This document shows, piece by piece, positions 34,463 through 47,757 of a stretch of DNA of 64,000 nt (positions are counted from its first letter, which is position 1; each line of letters opens with the position of its first letter). Location of the stretch: assembly GCA_035610365.1 (NCBI GenBank), contig CM069432.1, forward strand, positions 182,761,027 to 182,825,026, in the 5' to 3' direction. This DNA comes from Aquatica leii (taxonomy: Eukaryota > Arthropoda > Insecta > Coleoptera > Lampyridae). The position numbers and the translations under genes are program-made. Under the pieces are notes generated by a model. That model was not told where the DNA came from, ran no database searches, and worked only from the letters and a program-made list of their open reading frames with translations.

Positions 34463-35984
34463 CCTCGTATTTTTAATTGTATTAATATCCATAAATTTAA
34501 AAAAAAAACAATAAAACCTACTACTATAACTTCTGCTAAGATGCTTTTTTATAACAAATCTACCTGATTTCAATAAAAGATATAAAAAAAAATTATGAAT
34601 TTAAATTGCATTAGATGTAAACGATTGTAGTAAAACTTGTAAAGATAACAAAATGTGAAAATAAAATCATAACACAGCTATCTACCTTTCTTTTACAAAA
34701 GTAACTCAATTTAAAATAATACATTAATTTATAAAAGGTCATAAAACAAAAATGTTTTTTAAAATAAATTGTAATAGTATGCTAATTGTGATAACAGTAG
34801 GACATTGCTGTTACAGTAAAAACCGTTGGTAAAAATTGAGATAACACATGGAATAAATGTCGAGTCAAACTATGTATCAATTTCAATACTTTAGATAGGT
34901 CACGTCCAAATACGTTTCTACTACAGTAATAATATTGTGTTTATACTAAAACACTTTACGTGAGATTCTACGAATTCGTATTTAGTATATTTTTGTTTTG
35001 TTTAAATAAGTGACATAATATTTAAGTAGTATCCTGTAGTATGTATAATAATATCTCCTATACCTAATTAACTATCAAAACTGGTTTAGTTCAAGGTGTT
35101 AGTATGAATCTGCTTGCTGAAATTGATAAGGAAGTTTTCGGAATTGATATTATACAGGTTCTTAGTTTTGTTGTAACTCTCTTGGAAATTATGAGTTACA
35201 TAGTCAAAAAACCAGTAAAACAACTATAAATATAACATTCAAACACTTGTTTTTAAACATTATGACTGACCCAATGTTAAGCGAGCACACCTACAATGAG
35301 GTTTGAATAAAGTTTGTTTTCTCAAAGTTGTACCACCTATTAAAAGCTTATAAATGATTTCAGTAAAAACAAGAATTGTTTATTCCTTGACAAACGTTTA
35401 GCAAATATGTCTGATAAAGAGACAAAAATTTGAAGTTTACACGATTCGTAGTTCTTAGTTTTAGCTTTAAGGCGTTTTTGTTATTTTCTCCTCTCGCGGA
35501 TGATTGGTTTATTTTTTCTGTTTGATTTTTTTGTTTACTTATGCGTTTACTTTTAAGGGTTGAATTCAATTTAATTGAAAAAATTAGGTAAAGAAAGGTA
35601 AATTACAATTTTTTAACAATAATGTTAATTGTAGCATTTTCTAATTGCACTTGCATTAAATATGCACGTTTTTAACATCTATATGTGTAAGTACAAAACA
35701 CATAAGGTGAATGGCATTAAAACTCGGTAATTAGAAATTTCCGAATATTGAATTCATTTAAAAATCAAAATTATACTGATTTTGTAATCAACGTCATTTT
35801 TATTAAAAATATATATTTTCTATTAAAAAGTTTAATACCGTATTTTCTATTAACAACACCAATTATTAATTATTATCATTTTATTAATGTTAATAATAAA
35901 CATTTTCTGTATTGTAAATACATCGCGAATAATTTAGAATACTTGTAGAATACAAATTCATTTACATACCTATAATGTAGGCAA
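34463..35984. other. AT-rich spacer
   Basis: No gene, RNA or known element was recognised between the satellite and the first motif cluster at 36 kb. Confidence 0.4.
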
Positions 35985-36146
35985 CACACATTGGGATTGA
36001 CGTCACATCTCAAAACAGCGTTGCCACAATTATTGCGGCAAGTACGGCAAAATATCGGGACGCGTAGCAATATTGCAACGCGTCCACGATTATTGCTATA
36101 GGTATGGAAGCATAAATTTTGCATTGCTACAAGTACGACGTTACAA
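35985..36146. repeat. Motif cluster ending at a (TA)n tract, with a 28-bp near-palindrome
   Basis: GC-richer sequence carries repeated TTGC/GCAA words (GTTGCCAC, TTGCGGCAA, TAGCAATATTGCAA). At 36058-36085 lies a 28-bp near-perfect palindrome whose arms are GGACGCGT and ACGCGTCC. It abuts the (AT)n run at 36147-36163. It looks like the terminal part of a TA-bounded element whose other end was not found. Confidence 0.5.
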
Positions 36147-39100
36147 ATATATATATATATATATTGATACGTGTTAAGTTGTCACTTCCGTTATGTACAA
36201 GTGGCTACCTGACTTCCAAGCTTTCCAATTATTTAAAAAATTTTTTAATAGCATATATGCTATGTACTAAAACAGTATTAAACGTTTCTCAAAAGAGGGG
36301 TAAATAATTTTTCAAAAAAAATTTAAATTAATTATTGTACTTATATAAGATACCTAGTCACTTCATGGCGGCAAAGTATATATATGATACAAGCAACTCG
36401 TTCTCACTTCCAGCAACGTTGACAAATATAACCTACATATTACTAAGGAAAGAAAGAGAAAGGTTTTTTTTTCTTTGTCCTTTCGGGTACAATGTCCTAT
36501 TTTTAGATTTTACTACACCTAACTGGTTATTTTTATGATTGTATTTTGGAATACGTATTTCTAAAAGTTTACTATTTTTATGAGAACTTCGTTTTCAGTA
36601 TTCGTATTTATTTTTATTTCAATAACATAACACAATCAGAAACGCTCATTTTTGATATAAATATTTTATAAAACCGAACCAGTGCAATCAATAATTTGTA
36701 GTTTTTGTTAATAACAATTTTTAATTTAATAGACTGGATCTTTTATTAATATTATGTTACTATAATATGTGTATAAATAAAACATTTCATATAAGTTTTA
36801 AAATTTACTTATTACACGATCAAGAGTTTTTTTAAGTTAAAATTATTATTTTATTTGTCAGCATTAACACGTTTGTTTAAACGTTCGCAGTAATTAAAGG
36901 TAGAAATTAATGATTTAGTTATTAAATTTCATTAAAAGTACCTAAACTGTGAAGTGATTCATTCTTTAGTCTATATAGTCAGGTAAATCTTTAATTTTAC
37001 TACATACAATAAGCCGGTGCATTTTATTACTTTAAAATTTATCTTTTGAACAGCATTGCAATAAACTATTTTTTAAAATAAGTTTCGAATTCGAAATTTT
37101 ATAAAAACGTATCTCGTCATACATTTATAAACTCGATCTTTAGCATATAATTGACATAAAACTATTAAACAATCAATTAACATTTCTTGTTTAAAATCTT
37201 AATCAACTTTTTTTTTTGAAATAAAACTGATGATCAGTAATATACATAAATTTAATGTAAAACATAACCAACCAAAACATTAGCAGAGTAGTATTTAAAT
37301 TAATCACAAAAACGTATAAGACTTTTTTATTTTAGTTTTTTAAATTGACTTCCGTAAAAGTTATTCGTGTTTCCATGCATTGTGTTTTTTTTTTGTTTAC
37401 TATTTTTAGCTTTAACTTTAATTTGATTTTATAGTACTTAATAAAAATTATAATATAAGTTTGTTAGTATTCATATATTGTATTAAAATTCATTGACTAT
37501 GTAAGATCTTTTATCCGAATTTCAAGTAAGGGCACCCCTAAGCACATAGCGTCCGTGAGCAGCGGTCGCGTTAGGGCGGCCCTAGCAAGATGTTTGACAT
37601 TTTTGACGTTAATACATTTTTTTATAAGTATTTGACAAAACAGGCGTACGTTTTGTTACTTAAAGATCATACAAAAATTAAGTGTACATTTAATAATACA
37701 TAGAAAAGATTGTTTTTACTCTTTATACGTAAATTACATAATACAGCATTTACACAAATTTAAAGAAACCGGTAATAATTATCCTGTTAATTTAATTTAG
37801 TTTTAAATGTACTGTTTTTTGTTAACTTTTTTTTTTTAAATAAGTTATCTAAACTGAAGACTAGTTACAAGTTTAACTACTTTTATTTGCACAGTGTCCA
37901 CCAGATGTTTTGGCGTCAAATCTACTTTACCGTTGCATTTTGTCGCCTAGTTTTATTGTAACGTGTCAGTAGATTTTCTTTTTTGCTTTTATTAGTTCTT
38001 ATCAGATCGTTTTTAACAGAATACTGTTAAACGATATCACTCTTCAGTAATAAAAAATTATTAAATTATCTAAATAATTTATCATTACTAAATATGCAAA
38101 CGATTTTCTTTTGTTTAAGACGAGTAAAAATTATGAAAACTATTTTTTTTAGATTTAAGGTAATTTTTTATGTTATAAAGAAACAGTTACAACCGACGAA
38201 ATCATTCTGTTAGGTACAGGTACTACCTAGACAGACAGCTACTTTTTGTGTAACCTTTTTTTTAACCAAAATTCATTTATGTAATTATTTCAAAAGCATT
38301 ACAACTGGCAATAACTTTAACAAGCAGTTTATTTTAAACTAAAAGTGTAAAAAACAAAATTATCAAACTATTAGCATTATCTAATACTCTAATAGTATAT
38401 TACATAACGAGCATGAAAAGTGAGTGATATCGTACGAGTAAGAATTTCACAAGCAAACGGTAGACACTTTCCAGCGAGTTTTGTACAGTATTTTTCCTAC
38501 GACAGTAACTTAAGTATTTTAACTCGTTTATAGGTCACAATTTCGAAATTTATGTCGTTTTAGAGCATTTTTTTCAGATGAACAAAATAGTAACATACTT
38601 GATAAAAGCAAACTGTTACGTTATAACTGTGCGTTATAATATCGCACGGGTTTTTGACAGATGAAGGTAATTGTCAACTTTCATGCCTACTTAATTGTGT
38701 GAAATTGACGTCTTTCATATAGTGTCGTAGGAAAACTACATTAAACAAACAATAAAACATAATGAAAGTTTATTTCAATTGTCTTTGTGTTCTTTTAAAT
38801 TTGTAAAATTTTGAATTTTAAGATATTAGTTTCTATTTTGTAAATAAATAAATAAAAATAAGCAAACGTATTATAAAAGTACCTATAATAAAAATAGATT
38901 ACAGTGAAACTAATTTTTTTTAAATATTATTGTTTTAATCACACAATACCAAGTAATAAATTTTATTAATTGAAAATAAAGTTAATCAAAACATTGATTC
39001 GTGCAACATAAATTAAGTATGAAATCACCGAATTTATTCAAAACCATTTTTTACAAAACAAACGTTAGAACAGTTAATTTTATTACGTATTATAATTTTG

Positions 39101-39645
39101 TCTAACAAATTATTTTTTTATTATTCTTTAATACTGAAATATTTAAGAAACTTCATTTGTAAATTTTAGCATTTATCTTTTCTTAATGTCGATACGTTTT
39201 AAAGCGGCTACTCGGACCCTAAATTTGGGTTAAAACGTGTTTATGGTTTTATTGATGCTATGCTTTACTTCCAAAGTTGCCGCATGTCGGAAGTAACAAG
39301 TACTCTTTTAAATAACAGAAGTCACATCGAACAGCCCATACCTGCATATATCAAGCAGCATCAGCGCTAGCGGATATACCCTGAACTAACGGACACTTTT
39401 TGCGGATATAAAGTGTCATAGTGACTTCCAACACAAATTTTGAATTTAGGCTTCTGATGCCCCCTAGTGTCTAAATCCGTTGAAAACAAGGCGGAACGTT
39501 GTCACTTCCGAAATCGGAAGTGACTACGTTATATATGAAGTGACAACGTTCGATATATATCTGGAATGGAAGTCACTTTATACACTTTACCAATATATAT
39601 ATATTGACGGAAGTGACAACTTAACACGTATCAATATATATAGAC
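36147..39645. mobile_element. About 3.5-kb element with perfect 30-bp inverted ends, bounded by (TA)n
   Basis: The 30-bp ends at 36162-36191 and 39607-39636 are perfect inverted copies (outer TATTGATACGTG, inner CACTTCCGT). They are flanked on the outside by TA dinucleotide runs. The right subterminal region (39290-39636) holds at least seven copies of GGAAGTGAC or its complement. The interior has no long reading frame, a short GC-rich patch near 37.55-37.6 kb and a smaller inverted-repeat element at 38.5 kb. It is probably a non-autonomous DNA transposon; the family is unknown. Confidence 0.65.
38493..38740. mobile_element. Small inverted-repeat element (MITE-like)
   Basis: TTTTCCTACGACA at about 38493-38505 and its complement TGTCGTAGGAAAA at about 38723-38735 enclose about 245 bp with no coding capacity. 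A second short hairpin (GTGCGTTATAATATCGCAC) lies near the middle. The target duplication is unclear. Confidence 0.5.
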
Positions 39646-42600
39646 ATATAAACCGGTTGCTGTTGAGCCCGTAGAATATATAAACGCTACGCTCTTTAGC
39701 CCGAAGAAACGCTATTAAGCCCGGTTTCGGGCTCATCTACGTATCCATGTGTATATAATCAAAATACGATTATATAAGCATCAAAACGTGTAAATCCAAA
39801 AATTTGGCCGGGCTTCATATTGTACCGTTTATATCTGCATTATATATAAAATAGTTCAGAGTTAGTCGCTGCAGAGGTCGCTTTTATATACAAACTGTTT
39901 ACAGACACGGACGGTACGTTGTGTAGCCCAACATGCGACAACGTTGGATGGGCTTAATAACAAGCAGTAAACGTATACTCTAAGTGTATTTTACTTTAGT
40001 ATAAATTTTATGCACTTTTTGAGTATCATCACGTTTTAATAATTTTTCACAAAAACAATACAAACCGTTTTAGTCAAAAATCGGAAGTTGATTTTTAAAA
40101 ACGTTTGAAATTTCTACGTGATTGTACGTACATATGTAGAATGTGGTACTTTTATAACTATTAAATTAAACTAAATTTAAGTATTGAAAAAATTATTTGA
40201 AAACCTCTAAAGAGATTTGGATCAAAAGTACAATATAGGTAGCTAAGAAACTTTAAAGTTATAAGAATGATTTGTTGGTTCATTCATGATGTTATACCTA
40301 TAAAATAATTTGAAACATAAATACATACATTTAATAAAAACGTTATAACGAAAAAGATATGTCTTAGGATATGATATTAGGATTTCTCATATAGTTTTTT
40401 TTCTTTTACTAAAAATCTTTAAAAACAATGTAGGAATCTCGTTTTGTAGTGAAAAAATTCTTAGAAGCATGGACATTTTTTAGTATTCTGAAAGAGTTTT
40501 GTAGAATCAATTGGAAAATATTACTTCTCGTGAAATAATTATGGAAAGTTATGATAATTTTGCAGAAAACACTGTACAATTAAAAAAATTAAATTTGGTT
40601 TTACCAACACAAAGCTTTTACAAACAAAATTGAAAAAAAAAGAATTGTGGTAGCAGAAAGAAACAAAACTTACAGTCATGAATTTTAAAATCGACACAGA
40701 GTTTTTAAGTAATTGTGATGACAATTTACTTAAAAGTTAGAAAAATAATAATTAAGACAAACAGTTAATCCACTTCTTACAAGAAATAAGATATTTTTTT
40801 AAAGTTTGAGTCATTTCATATGAAATCGTCTAAAAGTAAAAGCTGACTTATATTCGAGTTCTAAAAAACAAATCTACGCACATTTAGTTTTGATGAACGC
40901 CCGTTTTCACCTGACCGAATTGAAAAACATAAGTTTTATGCTTTTTTTGAGTGCACAACGAAAATTTATTCAATACCGATCAACAATGACGCGCTGCTAA
41001 AAATACGTTTTTTAACTTATTTTCAGTGATTTTTAACTGACTTTAGTGTCTTGGTCGTTTAATGTAAGCACCTAATGTTATTCAGAAATTAAGTTTACAT
41101 ATCCTAAAAAGAATAAACCCCACAACTGATCAAAAAACCCACTTTTTGTACAAAAAAAATGCTTGAAATTCGATGAAATCGCGTTTTTCAGGCTACATTG
41201 GTCGTCTTGTTGTTGTCACATTCTTAGTGCCTATACACTTGGTTTTTTAAAGTCTAAGTAATTTTATTAGGTTAAAAATATTATTTGCAATTGGTTACTT
41301 TTTTATGTGAAAATTCATAAAACACTACATGTTTGTTTTCTAGATATTTAGTGTAGTTTTATCTACTTTGTTTGTATCTTATATTATAGCAAGTAGGTTG
41401 AATGTTTTTTAAACGTGATATTATGTTTTCATTTTCATTGAAATTGTGTGTATTGTAAGTGAGATTTATTACGTAAATATAACATATGATGGAATATTAA
41501 ATTTTTTGAAATAAAACATTATATTTTCTTAGAAGGCTTAGCTTATTGGCTTAACGATATTGACGGCATCACAATTATAGAAAACTGAATACCTTTACGG
41601 TATCAACTAGCTGTGACCGTGAGAAACCTAAACTATATTAAATTATTGTACCTTTTTATGTTATTATCTTATTAATACATATGTTACAGCAGCTTGAACA
41701 TTCACACTCGATACAAAAAACTAATTTTTATGCCAAGAATTTCATTAGAGCAGAAATCGAACATTGTTTCTGGAGTTACTATATGATGATCTGTAGTTCG
41801 TTCTAAGCTTTTTTTAATAGTTTGTGACGGTCCGATTAATGATAAATCTGTTACTTTAATCGTCCACATTAAGGAACAAATAAATTGAGTGAAAATGTTT
41901 CAGACTACTTATTAGAATTCCTCAATTTCGTTATTTGAAACAGAGTATTCTAAATACTATCACATACATATTTTAATTTCAACTAAAATTTCATGATAAT
42001 GTTGTATGACATACTGTATGCCCAAAACTAACCTTTCAATTTATTTCCGATTTATTAAAAAAACTTTGTGTGCGTAAATAAGAATATGTAGGTACAAACA
42101 TGCAAACAGGTTGTTGTTGAGCCCGTAGAACATATAAACGCTACGTTCTCTAGCCCGAAGAACCGTTATATATCCCAGTTTTAGGCGCATCTCTGTATAT
42201 ATGCGTATGTCATCAAAATACGATTGTAGAATCATTATTTTTTTTATTATGCAGTATATTGTAAGTTTGATTTAAAAATTAATTTGTGTCAAATGATGAT
42301 AAATAACACACTCTACGTTAGTCGTGCAACTTGCGGCAACGGTTAAATTTCTTTAAAAAAGTTGTCAAAAACAGAGTTACATGCGGAATTTTAAAGAAAA
42401 TTATTTAATTTGCTGCCGTTTTGAGTATGTTTTTTTTTCAGATAAGAATTTGCTAATACACACAAGTTATAGCTTACAATTTTGAATTATATTTACAAAT
42501 AAAACAAACTTTGCACCAATCATAAAAAGAGTTTAATGCTTGAATACAGTTTTTATTTTAAATCTACAGAAAGTTTATTTGTTACGTCAATATTAATCAA

Positions 42601-42843
42601 GTTAAATTAAAAAAAAATTATTAGATCGGAAGATGTTTAAGAGAGTTATCTGCAAAGACTAAACGCAAATATTAAAATTTCAAATCATTGTCAAATTTTG
42701 CTTAATAACTACGTTTAGAGCGTGTATAATATTGGCAACGCAGTCGGGCTTAACAGCGCGCTAATAACGTCGTGTAGAAAGGCGTTACCGCCCGGGCTCA
42801 TCGGGCACCTGTTTACATATCGGGCTCAATTGCGTGCGGTTTA

Positions 42844-42846
<3 letters not shown>
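39646..42846. mobile_element. Element(s) with GAGCCCG motif clusters between (TA)n tracts
   Basis: The left end (39650-39960) and the right end (42745-42846, reversed) share TATAAACCG and TTGAGCCCG next to TA runs. Both are dotted with GAGCCCG/CGGGCTC words. A near-copy of the left end recurs in direct orientation at 42105-42235, so there may be two nested or adjacent copies, the shorter being about 0.75 kb. No transposase frame was found in the interior. Boundaries at the TA tracts are approximate. Confidence 0.5.
42105..42240 (+). repeat. Direct repeat of the 39.65-39.78 kb terminal sequence
   Basis: About 120 bp from GTTGAGCCCGTAGAA to ATCAAAATACGATT match 39668-39775 in the same orientation, with roughly one difference per eight to ten bases. 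This marks a second copy of the same element terminus. Confidence 0.8.

Positions 42847-42877
<31 letters not shown>
42847..42877. repeat. (AT)n microsatellite joining two motif clusters
   Basis: This is a pure AT run with GAGCCCG-type words on its left and ACTGTCC-type words on its right. Confidence 0.9.
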
Positions 42878-42879
<2 letters not shown>

Positions 42880-43015
42880 TATGAAATGTATGCTACTGTC
42901 CTACAAAAATTTGTTTACCAGTTTATACTGTCCTATTGGTGTCAGTACTGTCCTAGGACAGTTATTCGCAATTGCGTTGCCGTTTATACTGTCCTGGCGC
43001 TGAAAACCCTGGTAC
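42878..43015. repeat. ACTGTCCTA motif-cluster terminus
   Basis: After the (AT)n run comes TTTATGAAATGTATGCTACT and four copies of ACTGTCC(T). The same first 33 bp occur inverted at 56068-56100, again beside an (AT)n run, so this is a defined element end. Confidence 0.65.
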
Positions 43016-45284
43016 AGAACCAAATTTGAATGGAATCGAGGCGGTTGCATATGCTGTTAGGAGTTTTTATGTGCACATAATTATTCAAATAAAGTTTACG
43101 TAATACAATCATGGATGCGTACATTAATGAATCGTTTTTACTTTTTTTTATCTGTTTCTAGCATATTACCGTATTTTGATTTTACTATGCTTTAATTAAT
43201 TACAAACAGGTTTTTGATAAAATTAAAACATTGAAACTGAGTGATAAGTTTTTGAAAGATTTGCCACAGTTACACAAAAAATGAAAAAGCACTCTTAAGT
43301 AAAGCAATAAACGGCAAATAGATGCAGGGCAATTAAAAATATTTTCATTAATAATTAATGGTTATAGAAGAATAACTTGATGGATGTTAATTTTAAAAAT
43401 TGGGTAAAGATGGATCAAAGTGGTGAAAGGGGAGACCTGGAGGAGATAGGTACGAAACTCGAACTTTGATGGTCGCGCAATCGCAAAAGTTGACCTTGAT
43501 TTGATTTGCTTTATTAATTTGAATCGGTGTAAATTGTAAATCAGTTACACCACGGTTTATAAAAAGATTTTGTAATTACTCCAAAGTTGAAATTTACAAA
43601 TAAATATTTGGTTTCACGAACGACAATTCTTAAACATTATTTACAAAGCATTTAGGTATTTTTATTATGTGTATTTATTATATGAATCAACGTAAGACAG
43701 CGTATATAAAGATTCCTTATATTTTATAGTATTATACATAGACTATTTCCGTAGAAATTTATTGACCAATCAGCATTTTGAAATTTTTAAATTTCTACCA
43801 ATCGGAAGGAGCCCTAAAATTGTTACTTCTTAAGTGTCACATCTATGAAAAATACGGAAAATAGATCACAAATATGGAACTTTAAAGATATCGGAAATAA
43901 AAGATTCTTAAATTTATTTTATCACTATATAAAAAGAAATTGTGTGAATTTAATTTTACATTTGAAAAGCGTAGATTTCACAAAAATTGAACTATTTTTA
44001 CACCTCAAAATGGCATTGCTTTTAATTGTCAATTTGAGCTTTTTAAAAAAATTGATTTACTTTTGCTGGTGTTTCATTGATATATCGGACCTGATGTTAT
44101 CAAAGCCATTAGAATTTTTCTTAGAAAATTAATACATATAACAGATCCACAACTTGAAAAGATATTTCAAGGTTAAATACGCAAGAATGAACATTCCGAG
44201 TACGGTTGTTAACAGTGCACTTTCTCGTTCATAAATCGCTCTTTGTTCTTCATACGTTTCATCACTCAACACTTTTTACAGCATTCCAAAATAGATTAGC
44301 CTTGAAACTTTCTTAATTAAAATGCATTTTATTTAGAATCAATTTTTCTAATACATATGTAATTGTTTGCGAATATTCGAATATACGTTTTTCGAAAAAG
44401 AATTTCGCCTAAACATAAAATTAATGGTAGTTTTTTGTTGGGGACGTAATTTTTCTCCCACTTACAAGATATTCCAAAACGCAGTTTTAAATGATGTAGA
44501 CTTTTATATTGAGAACAAACCATCCATACATTTTATCTTCCAAAAGTGGATTTGAGTTGATTAAATTGGTCAATTTAATGTTATACAAGAAATTTAATCA
44601 ATAATTTTGTTTTTACTACATTTTCCAATTATTATTACATTGGCAACTGTTACCTTCAAAAAAGTTGCTCCTATTTTTTTTTTAATTGGAAACGTTTAGA
44701 AGATAAAATGTTACACGTGCGTTTTTTAGCCACGGGTGATTTATCATAATTCAACGAACTTTTTCAAAAAACACGTGATTGCGGGATGCTTTTTTGAAGG
44801 ATTAAAAATTTTACAAATAAAACAGAATTCTGTGACAACGATCGATTATCGAATTCTCAAGGGAAAAAGTGTTGACAAACTAAAATAAAGTATTTACTGT
44901 TAGCGCTTTTTCTAAGAAGTGTTGACTTAATTGCTTTAATATTTAGTATTTAGGCACGTTTTATAAAAAAAGTAGTATTCATCGTATTCATAAGATTCTA
45001 CTTGAGATTACATTACACTGTATTAGGTGATTAACCCTTAGTAATTTTTTTTTAAATCTTGAATCCGACAATTAGTTTTAACATTACTTTACGATTAAAT
45101 GGAACCAAGGACATTGATAAAATATGTCGCTTATTCAACAGAGATTGTATAACAAATTGTATCATATTCCAGCATCCGTTTTCATTTTACTCTATGTAAA
45201 GGACAAAGACTAACGCGGGTCGGTACAGTACCACGTACACGCATACTTGCCCGGCCTGTTGCTACGGGCGTTTTTAACGGACAG
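43016..45284. other. AT-rich spacer
   Basis: No coding region or element was recognised in this 2.3-kb stretch. A 95-codon chance frame at 43845 has no family features. A GC-rich patch at about 45.21-45.29 kb borders the foldback repeat. Confidence 0.35.
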
Positions 45285-46405
45285 ACAGAAAAGATAACGA
45301 TGTCCTATCAAAACTGATTGCGTTTATGTTTTTATCATTCTAGAAAATAACACAATGTGTAAAATTAGATAAGAACACGATTAGGGCAAACGTTTTGTAT
45401 TTCTGCATAAGGAAATGCACTAAAACGATTAAAACGATATGCTTCTACCAAGAAACTGTATTTTATAGATCATATTGTCTTGTAAAAACGTGTTTTTTTA
45501 GTAGGCTGTTTAAATTGAAAAGCAGTTTTTAGAAATTTCTAATCCCTAATAGGTACCATTCTAACAAATACTTTGCTTGTATATACTAAAAGTACACACG
45601 TCTTTACTGAAAGTCATAAACACAAGATCCATAAATTTCATTCTATTTTTGGGCACATCCATTTTTATTCAAAACCTAAGATATACCGTTGATATACATA
45701 GCGCGTAAGTAATCGATTTAGATGAACACAGGCGGGTTAAACTAAACTAAAACGAAAACAACGCCATAAATGCTTTCAAAAATGATTTCACATGGAAAAT
45801 TACAAATCGCACAACAGACTCAAATTTTAGCAACGGAAGCAAACTTAATAAACCAAATTCTTGACATCATTTTTGAAAGCATTTATGACGTCATCTTCGT
45901 TTTAATTTAGTTTATCTCGCCTGTGTTCATTATATCTAAATCGATTATTTACGTATTATGTATATCTTAGATTTTGAATAAAAATGGATGTGGCCAAAAA
46001 TAGAATGAAGTTTATCGATTTTGTGTTTATGACCTTCAATAAAGACGTGTACTTTTAGTATATACAAGTAAAGTATTTGTTAGAATGGTATCAGGATTAG
46101 AAATTTCTAAAAACTACTTTTCAATTTAAGCTGCCTTTTAATAAAAACAAGCTGCATCAAGACAATATGCTCTATAAATAAATTACAGTTTCTTGGTAAC
46201 AAACTTAAGCGAATCTAAAAATACACGAAAACCTTGAAGTAGGTACAAAGGGCATTGTTTAAATCGTTTTAGTGCATTCTCTTATGCAGAAATAATTCGT
46301 TTCATAAATATAAAGCCTAAGCCCAAATCTTACACAATTTTGTTATTTTCTGAAATGAAACGCAATCAGTTTTGACCGTGTGAAAAACGTATTTCCGCCA
46401 AAGCT
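45285..46405. repeat. Large foldback (inverted) repeat, arms of about 500 bp
   Basis: The left arm (about 45300-45810) and the right arm (about 45865-46395) are inverted copies around a centre of about 55 bp. Shared landmarks include CAAAACTGATTGCGTTT at the outer ends, ACCAAGAAACTGTA, TAGAAATTTCTAATCC and CATAAATGCTTTCAAAAATG at the inner ends. The arms differ by many substitutions and small indels. No protein is encoded. Confidence 0.85.
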
Positions 46406-46470
46406 ATTATTACTAAAATCGGTGGTACATAAAACAGTTCAACCGATAATAATTGAAACGCTATCAATAC

Positions 46471-47757
46471 ATGGTTTTTGAGAACCACCGCACCCACCGG
46501 TAAGTATGGTCGGCCGGCCATCGCCGCCAGTTAGACACCGTGCTCTCCTGAACCGCTCTTAGCGAGCTGTTCCCCTGCAAGTACTTGCCGAAAAGTTTTT
46601 TTTATAGGAAAAATTGTTACTTGTAACTTTAGATTTCTCTATCTCCAAATATGCTATTTACAGTTACTTTTATCTAATCGACCCTTGCTTTTACGACCTT
46701 GTTAGAATTTAGACCTTATTATGTAAGTAATCAGATTGATTAATTTTGTTAGAAAAACTAAGAATAGGTCGATCTTTTTACATAGTTTTGTTGTATTGTT
46801 TTAAACTATGGTTGACTTTTGTTTAATTTAGGTCATTGTCGTGACGTGGGGATGTAAGATAAAGCCAGGCAGTGTAATCTTGGTGTAACCATAGTAAACG
46901 ATTTGTAATTTTCCATATGAAATCATTTTTGAAAGCATTTATGACGTCATTTTCGTTTTAATTCAGTTTATCTCGCCTGTGTTGAATATATCTAAATCGA
47001 TTATTTACGTATTATGTATATCTTAGATTTTGAATAAAAATGGTTGTGGCCAAAAATAGAATGAAGTTTATCGATTTTGTGTTTATGACCTTCAATAAAG
47101 ACGTGTACTTTTAGTATATACAAGTAAAGTATTTGTTAGAATGGTATCAGGGATTAGAAATTTCTAAAAACTACTTTTCAATTTAAGCTGCCTTTTAATA
47201 AAAACAAGCTGCATCAAGACAATATGCTCTATAAATAAATTACAGTTTCTTGGTAACAAACTTAAGCGAATCTAAAAATACACGAAAACCTTGAAGTAGG
47301 TACAAAGGGCATTGTTTAAATCGTTTTAGTGCATTCTCTTATGAAGAAATAATTCGTTTCATAAATACAAAGCCTAAACCCGAATCTTACACACTTTTGT
47401 TATTTTCTGAAATGAAACGCAATCAGTTTTGACCATGTGAAAAATGTATTCCCGCCAAAGCCAAAATCTTATAAAACATATCGTTATTTTTTTGTACTAT
47501 GAAAGTTCATATTTACATAAGCAAACATTTATACATGTATTTATTATATAACAATTTTTAGAATAACATTACTAGAAATTTTTTGATAAATTTTACATTA
47601 AAAATATTGTTACTTGGAAACCTAATGAAATGAGCGGATGACGATAGCGCGGAGTTTGGGTAGCGGCGCTCTCCAGGGAACCTTACTGTGACCGTACTCA
47701 CCGGTGGTTCTCAAAATCCAAGTGGTTCTCAAAATCCAAGTGGTTCTCAAAAACTAT
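46471..47757. mobile_element. Inverted-repeat unit with TTTTTGAGAACCAC ends
   Basis: TTTTTGAGAACCACC at 46471 and its complement at about 47743-47757 form the outer ends. Further in, CCGGTAAGTATGGTC at about 46498 pairs with GACCGTACTCACCGG at about 47691-47705. The right end has GTGGTTCTCAAAATCCAA tandemly repeated about three times. The third foldback copy sits inside. The target duplication was not found. Confidence 0.6.
46905..47465 (+). repeat. Third copy of the foldback arm
   Basis: This copy is in the same orientation as the right arm at 45865-46395 and very similar to it, with only a handful of differences. It extends a little further into the centre (TTTCCATATGAAATC), a segment present only in the left arm, reversed. 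It lies inside a separate inverted-repeat unit (46471-47757). Confidence 0.85.

Noticed and set aside
43845-44132. 95-codon frame as a small host gene
   Set aside because: It is rich in Phe, Leu and Lys as expected from AT-rich random sequence; no signal, domain, splice or promoter support.
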